A stretch of 64,000 nt of DNA from a bacterium (GTDB taxonomy: Bacteria; Gemmatimonadota; Gemmatimonadetes; Longimicrobiales; RSA9). This document shows positions 37,964-47,262 of the stretch, in pieces. Below the pieces are notes generated by a model that was not told the origin of the DNA, did not search any database, and worked only from the letters and a program-made list of their open reading frames with translations. A program made the position numbers and the translations under genes. The stretch's first letter is position 1, and each line of letters starts with the position of its first letter. The stretch covers positions 62,001 to 126,000 of the forward strand of contig QGVH01000005.1 in NCBI GenBank assembly GCA_003242735.1, given 5' to 3'.

Positions 37964-40006
37964 TCAGCGCCCCAGCAGCTCCCCCAGCACGCTCCGGCCC
38001 ACCGCGTCCGCCGGCGCCGGTATGCCCAGCCATTCGGCCACCGTCGGCGCCACGGCGGTGGTCCGCACCGCTCCGATGCGCCGCCGCCCGAAGGCCGCAC
38101 CCTCGGCGCAGAACGCCGTCCACATGTCCGGCTCCTCGGGTGGGAAGCCGTGGCCGGCATCGATGCCCGCCTCGCTGACCGCGGGCCCGCTCGCCTCGAA
38201 CGACCAGCGCACGCCCGGCGCGGTCGCGAAGTACAGGTCCCCTCCGGCCGGCCCGCCGATGCCCAGCTCCGGATGCTCGTCCGGCCGGTACACCCGCGTC
38301 ACCACCGGCTGCCCCGCCGGGTCCCGCACCGCGAGCAGCGCCGCCTCGGCTGCCGCCAACACCCGCGCCTCGTCCTCCGGCGGCACGATGCCACCCTTCC
38401 AGGCGGTACGGTTGATGTTGACCCAGTACCCGTTCGGCGAGATCGCGCGGGTGCGCGTGAGGTCCACCTGACCGCGGTCATCCAGCACCAGCAGCCCCGC
38501 ATCCCTCAGTGCGGCGTTCGGCCGGAAGACCCGCCACGTCGCCCGCATCCCGTGGTCCCCCGTGACGAACAGCGCCGCGCCGGGCGAGGACGCCGCGAGC
38601 CGACGCAGGTGCGCGAGACGCAGGTCCACCAGCAACCACGCGCGCCGCCGCAGCTCCTGAACCTTCTCGGCGACGACGTCGTTGTAGCCCGGCCACTCGC
38701 GGACGACGTACCCGTAGAAGCGGTGATCCACCCCGTCCGCGAGCGGGAAGTAGTCGAGCAACAGGTCCACGCCGAGCTCGTTCCATGCCCACTCGCTGCC
38801 GCGCATGTACTGCCGCGTCAGGTACTCGTACGTCTCGAGCAGCCGCGCTTCCGCGGTGCCATCGCCGCCCTGCCATGCCGGCGGGCCGAACGCGCCCGCC
38901 GCGAACAGGACGTCCGCGCCGCCCGCCACCCAGCCGCGCACCGCCGCGTCGTACGCCGCGGCGACCTCCGGCCGGTTCCCCTCGATCACGTTCAGCGCAG
39001 GGTAGTACAGCATGTAGCGCGAGCCGTCCGGCGCCAGCTCGAACAGCCGCACCACGAGGTACGCACGGCCGCCGTCCACCTCCAGCTCCAGCGGCTCGGA
39101 GAAGTGGCGGGCCAGTTCGCGGCCGCGCGGATCCGACGTGTCCGCCGGCGCCGCCGCTGCCACCACGCCGGCCGTGGCGTCGCGCGTGAGCGAGACCCGC
39201 ACGTGCGTGTACACGCTGTCGCCGTAGAACAGCGCGAACACCGAGTCGTTGCCCACCACCCACGCGGTCTCGAGCGGCGGCACGCGGCCGTTGCTCGCCT
39301 TCTCGAGCCCGGCCCACGCGCTCGCCGGCCGCAGCGGATGCGTCCGCTCGGTGAGCACCGTGTGGCGCGCGATCTCCCGGTTGTGCCCGTTCACCACGTA
39401 GATGCCCGCCCCCTGGAGCGCGCGCTCGGCCTCGGCCCGGCGCCGCTGCATCGCCGGCTCATCACGGCTCGACGCCGGCGGGTAGCCCGGCGTCTGCGGC
39501 GCCTGCGTGACCTGATGCCCCATCACCGTGCGGCCCGCCCGCGCCGCCGTGATCCACAGCGGCTCCGCGCCGAGCACCTCCGCGCTGAAGCCGGAGACGC
39601 CGTCCAGCAGCGTGTGCTGGTCTTGCGGAAGCCGCAGCTGACGGTTCGCCGTCACACCCGTCACGTCGCCGTACGCGCCCGTCCACAGCACCGCGTGGCT
39701 CGGGGCCGTCACGCTCGGGAACGCGGTGACCGCGTGCGCCGCGCACGCGCCGGCGTCGAACAGGGCGAGGAAGTTCGGCACCGCGTCAGGCGGCAACGAC
39801 TCCCGCACACGCGCTTCGTTCAACGCGTCGAAGCTGACGAGGATGGCGCGGCGCGGCACCGCGTCCGCGCCGGCACCGGCGCGCATCGCCGGTCCGCCGG
39901 CCGCACCGGGCTCGGCCGCCGGCGGGGCGGACGTCCTCGCGCACGCAGCGATCGCGAGGGCAGGCAGGAGGATGCGAGCGATTCCACTGCGGATGTGGAG
40001 CACCAT
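37964..40006 (-). CDS. Alkaline phosphatase superfamily lipoprotein (nucleotide pyrophosphatase/phosphodiesterase-like)
   Basis: Encodes 680 aa from ATG 40006 (GGGGAG upstream). The signal peptide ends in AIAAC, suggesting lipid anchoring. NPP-type metal and catalytic blocks: LVSFDAL (Asp), the nucleophile region FPSVTAPSHAVLWTGAYG (Thr), VDHRFYGYV (Asp/His), FVTGDHGM (Asp-His) and the C-terminal GHGFPPEEPDM (His). The family cleaves phosphodiesters or phosphonates outside the cytoplasm. It converges on the VOC gene with a 15-nt gap. Confidence 0.87.
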   Translation of the reverse strand: MVLHIRSGIARILLPALAIAACARTSAPPAAEPGAAGGPAMRAGAGADAVPRRAILVSFDALNEARVRESLPPDAVPNFLALFDAGACAAHAVTAFPSVTAPSHAVLWTGAYGDVTGVTANRQLRLPQDQHTLLDGVSGFSAEVLGAEPLWITAARAGRTVMGHQVTQAPQTPGYPPASSRDEPAMQRRRAEAERALQGAGIYVVNGHNREIARHTVLTERTHPLRPASAWAGLEKASNGRVPPLETAWVVGNDSVFALFYGDSVYTHVRVSLTRDATAGVVAAAAPADTSDPRGRELARHFSEPLELEVDGGRAYLVVRLFELAPDGSRYMLYYPALNVIEGNRPEVAAAYDAAVRGWVAGGADVLFAAGAFGPPAWQGGDGTAEARLLETYEYLTRQYMRGSEWAWNELGVDLLLDYFPLADGVDHRFYGYVVREWPGYNDVVAEKVQELRRRAWLLVDLRLAHLRRLAASSPGAALFVTGDHGMRATWRVFRPNAALRDAGLLVLDDRGQVDLTRTRAISPNGYWVNINRTAWKGGIVPPEDEARVLAAAEAALLAVRDPAGQPVVTRVYRPDEHPELGIGGPAGGDLYFATAPGVRWSFEASGPAVSEAGIDAGHGFPPEEPDMWTAFCAEGAAFGRRRIGAVRTTAVAPTVAEWLGIPAPADAVGRSVLGELLGR

Positions 40007-40224
40007 CGTCTCCCCGGATTGCCGTGGCTCCCGAACCAGCACGCCCTGGCCGGGCGCGGTAGCCGGACGTTACTGCGGCGCCGCGCGCCGCGGCAAGGAG
40101 GTCTGCTCGGGGACCGGGCGAGCCGGCCAGCGCCGCTCTCTCGCATCGCCGACTGGCCCGCGGCGCGCGCGGCGGCGACGGCGCGGGGCAGCTACTCCCG
40201 GGGCCGCCGAACACGGCCCTCCCC

Positions 40225-40460
40225 TCCCTGTGTTCGCGGCGAACTTCCCCGCTCGGCCGGGCGCGCCCGGGCGGCGTGGAAGTCGACCGCGCCGGACGCG
40301 GCGAAGCCCCCACGCGTCGGCGCACGGACCCGAAGCCATGGAGGTTGGCCGTGCCCGGCGCGGCGGACTTCCAACCCACCGTCGGATCGCCTCGCAACCG
40401 TGGAAGTTCACCGCGCCCGGGCGCGACAAACCCGGAGCATGCCGCCGCGGCAGGGAACCG
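40225..40460. repeat. REP-like cluster of ~62-bp degenerate units
   Basis: Units start at 40276 (GTGGAAGTCGACCGCGCC), 40338 (ATGGAGGTTGGCCGTGCC) and 40400 (GTGGAAGTTCACCGCGCC), exactly 62 bp apart. Inverse-orientation cores appear at about 40373-40347 (TTGGAAGTCCGCCGCGCC on the minus strand) and near 40250. Units can fold: GGTTGG...CCAACC in unit 2, and the 14-bp palindrome CGCGCCCGGGCGCG in unit 3. The period is not a multiple of three, so coding is unlikely. The rest of the 40007-40680 gap shows no gene. Confidence 0.6.
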
Positions 40461-40680
40461 ACCGAGAGAGCGCCGTCCCTTGTCTCCCGCCGCCACCCGC
40501 GTGAGATTGGCGAGCTGACCCGTACACGGACGTGCCCGGGGCCGGCGTCGCGCCCCGTCAGCCACGCGCGGAGCGTGCTGCGGCGGAGGCCGCGCACCGG
40601 AACCGGCGATGGAGGCGCGGGGGCGAGGTGCGACGGCGCCCCCCCCCACGGCCCCGGCACGCGTCGGAACCAGGACCGAG

Positions 40681-41595
40681 ATGGAGGACGGCTCAGCCGT
40701 GAGCTACACCGTAGAGGACCTGCTCAAGCTGTTCGACCTCGAACAGATCGAGCACAACATCTATCGCGGCCGCAACCGCGACATCGGCAGCGGCCGCGTC
40801 TTCGGCGGCCAGGTGCTTGCGCAGGCGCTCGTCGCGGCGCGCCGCACGGTGGAGGAGGATCGGGTTGCACACTCGCTCCACGGCTATTTCATCCTGCCCG
40901 GCGACCTGAAGGCGCCGGTCGTGTACTTCGTCGAACGCCTGCGCGACGGCAAGAGCTTCACCACTCGCCGCGTCACGGCGATCCAGCACGGCCGCGCCAT
41001 CTTCAACATGTCCGCGTCGTTCCAGGTGCGGGAGTCGGGGCCCGAGCACCAGATCGAGGCGCCGCGGGACGTCGCGCCGCCGGAGTCGCTCCGCTCCGAG
41101 CTGGACCAGATCCGCGAGCAGGCGGACCAGATCCCCGAGGCGCTACGGCCCGTGCTCACCCAGGACCGGCCCATCGACTTCCGGCTCGAGACGCCGCGCA
41201 CGCCGTTCCGCACGGGTGCGCACCCGCCCGTGCGCCGCGTCTGGCTGCGCGCCATCGGCTCCATCCCCGACGACCTGCTGTTGCACCAGGCCGTCCTGGC
41301 CTACGCGTCCGACTACGGCCTGCTGGACGCGGCGCTGCAGCCGCACGGGCTCAACATCCGCACGCCCAACCTCCAGGTCGCGTCGCTCGACCACGCGCTC
41401 TGGTTCCATCGTCCGTTCCGCGCCGACGACTGGCTGCTCTACGTCATGGACAGCCCGGCCGCCGCCGGCGCGCGCGGGTTCACGCGCGGCAGCTTCTTCA
41501 CGCGAGACGGCGTGCTGGTGGCGTCGGTCGCGCAGGAGGGGCTGATGCGGCTGTGGCCCAGCGAGGGCAAGGGCGCGGGCGAGGGGAAGGGTTGA
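40681..41595 (+). CDS. tesB: Acyl-CoA thioesterase II
   Basis: Encodes 304 aa. It is a double hot-dog protein: N-terminal half FGGQVLAQALVAARRTV, HSLHGYFILPGDLKAPVVYF and TRRVTAIQHGRAIFNMSASF; C-terminal half HQAVLAYASDYGLLDAALQP, LDHALWFHRPFRADDWLLY and FFTRDGVLVASVAQEGLMR. The catalytic Asp (SDYGLLD), Gln (SVAQEG) and Thr/Ser region match TesB. It hydrolyses acyl-CoA to free fatty acid and CoA. Start ATG 40681; upstream in-frame ATG 40609 lacks conserved sequence. Confidence 0.93.
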   Translation: MEDGSAVSYTVEDLLKLFDLEQIEHNIYRGRNRDIGSGRVFGGQVLAQALVAARRTVEEDRVAHSLHGYFILPGDLKAPVVYFVERLRDGKSFTTRRVTAIQHGRAIFNMSASFQVRESGPEHQIEAPRDVAPPESLRSELDQIREQADQIPEALRPVLTQDRPIDFRLETPRTPFRTGAHPPVRRVWLRAIGSIPDDLLLHQAVLAYASDYGLLDAALQPHGLNIRTPNLQVASLDHALWFHRPFRADDWLLYVMDSPAAAGARGFTRGSFFTRDGVLVASVAQEGLMRLWPSEGKGAGEGKG

Positions 41596-41644
41596 ACGGG
41601 GCGCGGCGTTGCCGTGCCCTCACTGCCCGCGTGGAGGTCGCCTC

Positions 41645-43048
41645 GTGGATCGCGGGATCGAGAACGGGCAAGGGTTGCGCGTCGGCGTCGTGCGTCGCGC
41701 CGCCGGCGCGATGGGCCGTCGCGCCTTCCTCCAGCGCCTGGCCAGCGCGGCCGCGCTGGCAGCGCTGCCCGAGGGGCTCGTCGCGTGCGGTGAGCGCGCG
41801 GCGGTGCGGCGCGGGCCGCCCAACCTGCTGCTCATCCTCGCGGGCGACCTCGGCCACGGCGCTGCCGCCACGTTCGGCGGCAGCGACGGCTCCCTGCCTG
41901 CGATCGAGCGGCTCATCGCGGGCGGCGTGCGCCTCACGCAGGCGTACGCCGCAGCCCCCGCGGCCGCGCCCACGCACCTCGCGCTCATGACCGGCGCCTA
42001 CCCGGCACGGACGGAGGTCGGGCTCCGCGAGCAGCTCTCCACCCACCCGCTGGGGCTCTCGCCCGGCCCGTCCACGCTGCCGCGCAGGTTGAAGGACGCC
42101 GGCTACGAGACGGCCCTCGTCGGCACCTGGCGCCTGGGCGCACTTCCCGAGTTCCACCCGCTGCGCCACGGCTTCGATGAGTTCTACGGCTTGCTCGACA
42201 CGACAGATGCTGCGCCCCCTGCCGACGCCGACCGCGGCACGCACCTCGTGTACGACGGCGAGACGCCCACACGCATTGAAGGCGACGTCACCGATCTTCT
42301 CACCGAGCGCGCGGTGCGGCTCATCGCGCGGCAGCGCAGCGCACCGTTCTTCCTGAGTCTCCAGTACGACACGCCGCGCGCCACGCCGCACGCGCCCGGT
42401 GACGCGCCCGATCTCGACCCGCTCTTCCAAGGCGGCTCGCCGGAGGCCCACGCGCGTGCGCTCGAGCGTCTGGACGCCGGCATCGGCCGGGTGCTCGACG
42501 CGCTCGCCGCCCACGGCCTCGAGGAGAACACGCTCGTCGTCTTCATCAGCGAGAACGGCACGGGGCGGTTCTCCCGCAGGGGCCCGCTGCGCGGCGGGAA
42601 GATGACGCTCTGGGAAGGCGGCATCCGTGTGGCGGCAGCAGCGCGGTGGCCGGCCGTGATCCCCGCAGGGACGGAGACGGACCAGGCCGCCATCACCATG
42701 GACTGGACCGCAACACTGCTCACCGCCGCGGGCATCGAGCTGGACGCCGACACCGCGCCCGACGGCATCGACCTCATGCCCGTGCTGACCGGTGCGTCGG
42801 CGCCCAGCGCCCGCGAGCTGTTCTGGCGCACCGACCAGCGCACCCGCCACAAGGCCATGCGCGGCGGCGACTGGAAGTACCTCGCCACCGAAGAAGGCGA
42901 GTTCCTCTTCGACCTCGAGACCGACCCCGGCGAGACGCGGGACCGCAAGCACGACCAGCCCGACCTGTTCGAGCGCTTCAAGGCGGCGTACGCACGGTGG
43001 GAGGCCCAGATGCTGGAGCCCGCTGCGCCGGATCCGGCGAGGGCGTGA
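41645..43048 (+). CDS. Sulfatase-fold protein lacking catalytic residues (pseudo-sulfatase)
   Basis: Encodes 467 aa from GTG 41645 (GGAGG 7 nt upstream). A twin-arginine-type signal (GRRAFLQRLASAAALAALP) suggests Tat export. The sulfatase scaffold is clear (PNLLLILAGDLGHG, LALMTGAYPARTE, HGFDEFYGLLD, GGKMTLWEGGIR). Key residues are altered: the formylglycine motif C/S-x-P-x-R is A107-A-P-T-H111, the metal DD is GD, GKWHLG is GTWRLG, and DNG is ENG. Hydrolysis by the normal mechanism seems impossible. The frame is intact over full length, so it may be a binding or regulatory homologue. Confidence 0.85.
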   Translation: MDRGIENGQGLRVGVVRRAAGAMGRRAFLQRLASAAALAALPEGLVACGERAAVRRGPPNLLLILAGDLGHGAAATFGGSDGSLPAIERLIAGGVRLTQAYAAAPAAAPTHLALMTGAYPARTEVGLREQLSTHPLGLSPGPSTLPRRLKDAGYETALVGTWRLGALPEFHPLRHGFDEFYGLLDTTDAAPPADADRGTHLVYDGETPTRIEGDVTDLLTERAVRLIARQRSAPFFLSLQYDTPRATPHAPGDAPDLDPLFQGGSPEAHARALERLDAGIGRVLDALAAHGLEENTLVVFISENGTGRFSRRGPLRGGKMTLWEGGIRVAAAARWPAVIPAGTETDQAAITMDWTATLLTAAGIELDADTAPDGIDLMPVLTGASAPSARELFWRTDQRTRHKAMRGGDWKYLATEEGEFLFDLETDPGETRDRKHDQPDLFERFKAAYARWEAQMLEPAAPDPARA

Positions 43049-43149
43049 CGGGAGACGCGGCGAGATCCACCATCACGTCTCGGAACCCGTTCCCGCTCGC
43101 GGCCCCAGGGGCGCGGCAAAGGGGCGACATCGCCCGGAGCGTGTGCGCG

Positions 43150-43760
43150 GCGCTGTCCATCGGGTTCGCGCTGCGGCGCATAGAGCCGTACGAAACTCAC
43201 GTGCGTCGCCGTGTCTCTCGCCAGGGCGACGAAGCGGCCGTCGGCTAGGATCCGGCCGGGAACGCGCCATCCTCGATCACCACGGCGTCCACGGTGCCCG
43301 TCGCAGGGTGAACGACCCACACGGCCAGCGGAGCGCCCTGCATCGAGGAGGGCCGCCATGGCTCGAGCCAGACGAAGCCGTCCGGGTCGACCGTCAGGTC
43401 GCTCCACTTGAATCACGCGGTCGGCCGCACGCGGCGGACGTCCACATTCCAGGATCGGGCACCCGCGGACCTTCGGGAGCGGCGGCACCGGGTCGCGCGC
43501 AGGAGCGTGTGGGATAGAGTCGGCTCCACCAGCCAGGTTTCGAGCACCCGGGTCCCTTCCGCACGGTCGGCGCGGTCCGCGGAGTACACGACGCGGCCGC
43601 ACCTCGCCGCGATGCGCCAGGGGGCATCGAGAACAGGAACGCCGCGTCCGACGTGGCGCCGGAACTCGCCGCGCGGATGGAACTCCGATTGGCCGGAGCT
43701 GTGTCGGAAGCACGCCAACGAGATCGATGGACCGACCCGATGTGTGGAGGCGCACCCGCC
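43150..43760 (-). pseudogene. Relic of a 6-bladed β-propeller lipoprotein
   Basis: Three minus-strand fragments in different frames look like consecutive pieces of one protein: PVLDAPWRIAARCGRVVYSA with TRVLETWLVEPTLSHTLLRA (about 43690-43500), LTVDPDGFVWLEPWRPSS with LAVWVVHPATGTVDAVVIED (about 43410-43260), and GRILADGRFVALARDTATHV with SFVRLYAPQREPDG (about 43262-43150). Such sequences end 6-bladed propeller proteins. It lies immediately downstream of an intact propeller gene. No intact start or continuous frame remains. Confidence 0.5.
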
Positions 43761-43805
43761 GTCAAGAAATCGGCAGGGCTCCATCGCCGCGAACTCGAGA
43801 TGCCG

Positions 43806-44855
43806 TCATCGGGGGCAGTGATAGCGCAGCCGGTACAGCGCGGGCTGTTCGAGGATATCAGTGAGGAGCAGCTCGTCCTGACCCGTGACCGCCAGCGACC
43901 ACGCCGTGAACGGGAGGAACAGCCGGCACTCCAGCGTACCCGTGGGCCCGATCACATCGACGGCCTGCGCAGGGACGCGGTACTCCTCCGATCCGAGGCG
44001 CGCCGTCTTCGGAGCGACTGCCGTGAGCACGAACAGCCGCCCTGCGCCGTCCAGCTCGATGTCGTACGTGATCAGTTGAGCGTCACCAGCGGGCAGCGGC
44101 GAACGGCTCGTGACGTACTCCCTCATCGGAGGCGGATCGAACGCCAGCGGCCGCCGCAAGCTCCCTGCCCTCTGGCCGCTCGCCGTGAACCGTTCGACGT
44201 GCGGCTCGAACGGCCAGGCCACGACGATGCTCCCATCGCGCGGGTCGCGGGCGACGCGGACGTAGTTGCCGAGTATGGGGATCACCACGCCCTCGTACGG
44301 GCGCGCCGCTCCGAACTCGCCGATCGCCTCGCCCGAATCCAACGACACGACGGTGATCAGGGAGTCTCCGCGCAGCACGGGCCGGTTATCCATGAGCGCG
44401 AAGTTCTGGCCGAACGTTGCGGCGTACATCACCCGCCGTGTCGGATCGATCGTCGCATCCTGGGCGCCTCGCGCGTAGGGCATCGATCGAATGAACCTGC
44501 CGTCGCGATCCAGCGCCTGAATGCGTCCGTTCCCTTCATCCACGACCCAGAGCGTGTCGGCCACCCGCCCCAGCGCGCTGGGCTTCTTCAGCTCGCCGGG
44601 GCCGGAGCCGGCGGAGGCGAGCGTGTCGACCCGTGCCCCCCTGAACCGATAGAGCTCGGAATTCCCGCGGTCGAGCACGTACACCGCGTCATCCGGCCCC
44701 TGGATCACCGCGACCGGCTCGTACAGCTCGATGCCTGCCAGAGCGGAAAGGGTGTCCACCGAAAGCAAGCGCCCCTCGACGGCCGGAGCCCGCTCCGCGC
44801 CGCAGCCCGCTGCAAGAAGGCAGACAGCAAGGAAACGTGTCGCGCTCCGCTCCAT
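43806..44855 (-). CDS. 6-bladed β-propeller lipoprotein
   Basis: Encodes 349 aa. Signal MERSATRFLAVCLLAAGC ends in a good lipobox (LAAGC). NHL-like blades follow: PVAVIQGPDDAVYVLDRGNS, KPSALGRVADTLWVVDEGNG, RIQALDRDGRFIRSMP, HVERFTASGQRAGSLRRPLA, YDIELDGAGRLFVLTAV. It ends LLLTDILEQPALYRLRYHCPR, Cys possibly disulfide-linked to ECRLF. The family has no assigned activity; probable periplasmic or surface scaffold. A decayed paralogue lies downstream. Confidence 0.78.
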   Translation of the reverse strand: MERSATRFLAVCLLAAGCGAERAPAVEGRLLSVDTLSALAGIELYEPVAVIQGPDDAVYVLDRGNSELYRFRGARVDTLASAGSGPGELKKPSALGRVADTLWVVDEGNGRIQALDRDGRFIRSMPYARGAQDATIDPTRRVMYAATFGQNFALMDNRPVLRGDSLITVVSLDSGEAIGEFGAARPYEGVVIPILGNYVRVARDPRDGSIVVAWPFEPHVERFTASGQRAGSLRRPLAFDPPPMREYVTSRSPLPAGDAQLITYDIELDGAGRLFVLTAVAPKTARLGSEEYRVPAQAVDVIGPTGTLECRLFLPFTAWSLAVTGQDELLLTDILEQPALYRLRYHCPR

Positions 44856-44952
44856 CGATCAGTCGTCGGGATCCAGCGCTAACCTGTCGAGGAGAGCCCT
44901 GGTCTCCTTGCTCCCAGGGAGCGACAGGTCGTGCCAGTCACGAACCCTGTCG

Positions 44953-47262
44953 TCACACGTCGGCGTCCGCAGCGCGCCAGGCGGCCGGGACGCGGCTTCG
45001 GCGATCGTCCTCGCCGTGCCGCCGCTCGGGCCCGCGGAAGCGCAACTCCTGCCAACGCTGCTGCTCGCGGCGCAACCTCTCCTGCTCGCGCTGCCATCGC
45101 TCCTGCTGGCGCCGCAGCTCCCGCTCGAGGTCGCGCAGCGCGCGCTCGAGCGTGCGCTCCACGCTGCGTCCGATCCGGTCGATCTCGCGCCCATCCGGCA
45201 CGACGTTGCGGAGCTCGCGCTCGACCTGCGGCGCCAGCTCGCGCCACAGCAGGCCGGGCAACGACTCGAGCCCGCCGCGCGGCACCTCGATCGTGTTGTC
45301 CGCGATGCGCGGTTGCGACCGGCGCAAGTCCCACCACGGCTGCCACCAGGGCCACCAATCCTCGTCCGTCGCGATGCGGCGCATGATGGCGCCCCACGCC
45401 GCGGCCGGCGCCGTCCCGCCCGTCGCTCGCACCGCGATCGGGCGCGGGCGGTCGAAGCCGATCCAGACCGTCGCTACGCGCCGCGTGGTGTAGCCCACGA
45501 ACCAGGCATCGGTCCAGTCGTCCGTCGTGCCGGTCTTTCCGGCCGCGGGACCGCGGTAGCCCGCGCCGCGCACGGCGCGCCCCGTGCCTTCGTCGACCAC
45601 GCCGGTGAGCAGCCGGGTCATCTCCCGGGCGACATCGGGATCCATCACCTCGCGCCGCGCGACCTCCGGCTCCCACAGCACGCGGCCGTCCGCGTCCTCG
45701 ACGCGCAGCACGAAGCGCGGCGCGACGGCGTGGCCATCGCCGGCGAACGCGGTGTACGCCGACGTCAGCTCGAGCGGCGTCGCCTCCGCGATCCCCAGCG
45801 CGAGCATCGGCGTGTGCCGCAGCTCGCCGCGGAACCCCGCGCGCCGCGCCAGCTCCGCCACCTCGTCCGGACCCACGGCCTCGGCCAGACGCACCGCCGG
45901 CACGTTGCGCGAGTGGACCAGCGCATCCCGGAGCGTGACATAGCCGGTGAAGCGGCCGTCGTAGTTCTTCGGTTCCCAGACCTCGCCGTCGGCCACGAGG
46001 CGGTACGGGGTGTCTTCGAGCCAGTCATACGGGCGGTAGCCGCGGGCGAGTGCCACGGCGTACACGAACGGCTTGAACGTGCTGCCCGTCTGCCGGCGGC
46101 CGAGCACGGCACGGTTGTAGGCCGAATGTCCGTAGTCACGCCCGCCGACCAGCGCGAGCACGTCGCCCGTGCGGGCGTCCATCACGACGGCCGCGCCCTG
46201 GAGGTACTGCGTCTCGGCCGACGACGGGTCGTGCCGCGCGAAACGGGGGCCGGCGAACCGGCCGAACGCGCCACTCTCGACGCGCCGGATCTGGCGCTCC
46301 AGCTCCTCCTCCGCAGCGCGCTGCGCCTCGAGGTCGATCGCGGTGGTGATGCGCAGCGGCTTCCGGTAGAGCCCATCGCCCAGCTTTTCCTCCAGCAGGC
46401 TGCGCACGACCTGCACGTAGTAAGGCGCGACGAGGCCTCGATGCCTCGCTGGCCGCGCTTCGGCCAGCCGCAGCGGCCGACCCTTCGCCTCCTCGGCCTC
46501 CTCCGCATCGATGCGGCCCTGCTCCGCCATCAGCGAGAGCACGAGGTCGCGCCGCGCACGCGCCTCGTCCGGCCGACGCCGCGGGTCGTAGTACGACGGC
46601 GCGCGCGGCAACGCCGCGAGCAGCGCGGCCTGCTCGAGCGACAGCGATTTCGCGCTCTTGCCGAAGTACTGCTGCGCCGCGGCCTCGATGCCGTACGCGC
46701 CGCCGCCGAAGTAGATGTGGTTGAGGTACAGCTCGAGGATCTCTTCTTTGGTGAAGCGCCTCTCGATCGCCCGCGCCACCCGGATCTCGAGCAGCTTGCG
46801 GCCCAGGGTGCGTTCGTGCGGGGGCAGCCGGTCCGCGAACACGTTACGCGCGAGCTGCATGGTGATGGTGCTGAACCCCTCACGGATCTCGCCCGCCCGC
46901 AGGTTGGCGACCGCGGCGGCCGGCACGCGCCGCCAGTCCACGCCACGATGCGAGTAGAAGCGCTTGTCCTCGACGGCGATGAACGCGGCGGGCACGTACG
47001 CCGGCAGGTCCTCCAGCGTCACGAGCCGGTGTCGCACGGGGCTCAGGTCGGCGAACGGCCGGCCGTTGCGGTCCAGCAGCACGGACGCGTTGCCGGGCTG
47101 GTAGGACGCGAGCCGCGAGACGTCCGGGCAGCCGCCGATGCCGCAGCGCTCCCAGAGGAGCACCGCCAGTGCGCCGGCGAGGATCAGCGCGATCCACACC
47201 GTGCGCGCACGGAGCACGTTCCGGAGGAAATCCAACGGGGATGGTCGCGAGAACCGATCCAT
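44953..47262 (-). CDS. Class A penicillin-binding protein (PBP1A-type)
   Basis: Encodes 769 aa from ATG 47262 (GGAG upstream). One membrane anchor (TVWIALILAGALAVLLW). The glycosyltransferase-51 domain has EDKRFYSHRGVDWRRV, STITMQLARN and RKLLEIRVARAIER. The transpeptidase has catalytic SxxK in GSTFKPF, SRN in HSRNVP and KTG in GKTGTTDDWTDAWF. It polymerises and crosslinks peptidoglycan. An unusual C-terminal helix (about residues 695-744) very rich in Arg, Glu and Gln follows. No obvious OB domain is inserted. Confidence 0.95.
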   Translation of the reverse strand: MDRFSRPSPLDFLRNVLRARTVWIALILAGALAVLLWERCGIGGCPDVSRLASYQPGNASVLLDRNGRPFADLSPVRHRLVTLEDLPAYVPAAFIAVEDKRFYSHRGVDWRRVPAAAVANLRAGEIREGFSTITMQLARNVFADRLPPHERTLGRKLLEIRVARAIERRFTKEEILELYLNHIYFGGGAYGIEAAAQQYFGKSAKSLSLEQAALLAALPRAPSYYDPRRRPDEARARRDLVLSLMAEQGRIDAEEAEEAKGRPLRLAEARPARHRGLVAPYYVQVVRSLLEEKLGDGLYRKPLRITTAIDLEAQRAAEEELERQIRRVESGAFGRFAGPRFARHDPSSAETQYLQGAAVVMDARTGDVLALVGGRDYGHSAYNRAVLGRRQTGSTFKPFVYAVALARGYRPYDWLEDTPYRLVADGEVWEPKNYDGRFTGYVTLRDALVHSRNVPAVRLAEAVGPDEVAELARRAGFRGELRHTPMLALGIAEATPLELTSAYTAFAGDGHAVAPRFVLRVEDADGRVLWEPEVARREVMDPDVAREMTRLLTGVVDEGTGRAVRGAGYRGPAAGKTGTTDDWTDAWFVGYTTRRVATVWIGFDRPRPIAVRATGGTAPAAAWGAIMRRIATDEDWWPWWQPWWDLRRSQPRIADNTIEVPRGGLESLPGLLWRELAPQVERELRNVVPDGREIDRIGRSVERTLERALRDLERELRRQQERWQREQERLRREQQRWQELRFRGPERRHGEDDRRSRVPAAWRAADADV

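Noticed and set aside
40225..40460. CRISPR array
   Set aside because: The repeated heads are short and degenerate, spacers are themselves similar, and no cas genes are near. The 62-bp units with internal palindromes fit REP-like elements better.
40276..40518. Small plus-strand protein across the 62-bp repeats
   Set aside because: The repeat period is not a multiple of three and the translation does not repeat.
41609..41644. Upstream GTG start (41609) for the sulfatase-fold gene
   Set aside because: GTG 41645 has GGAGG at ideal spacing; the added residues are Cys/Pro-rich and not signal-like.
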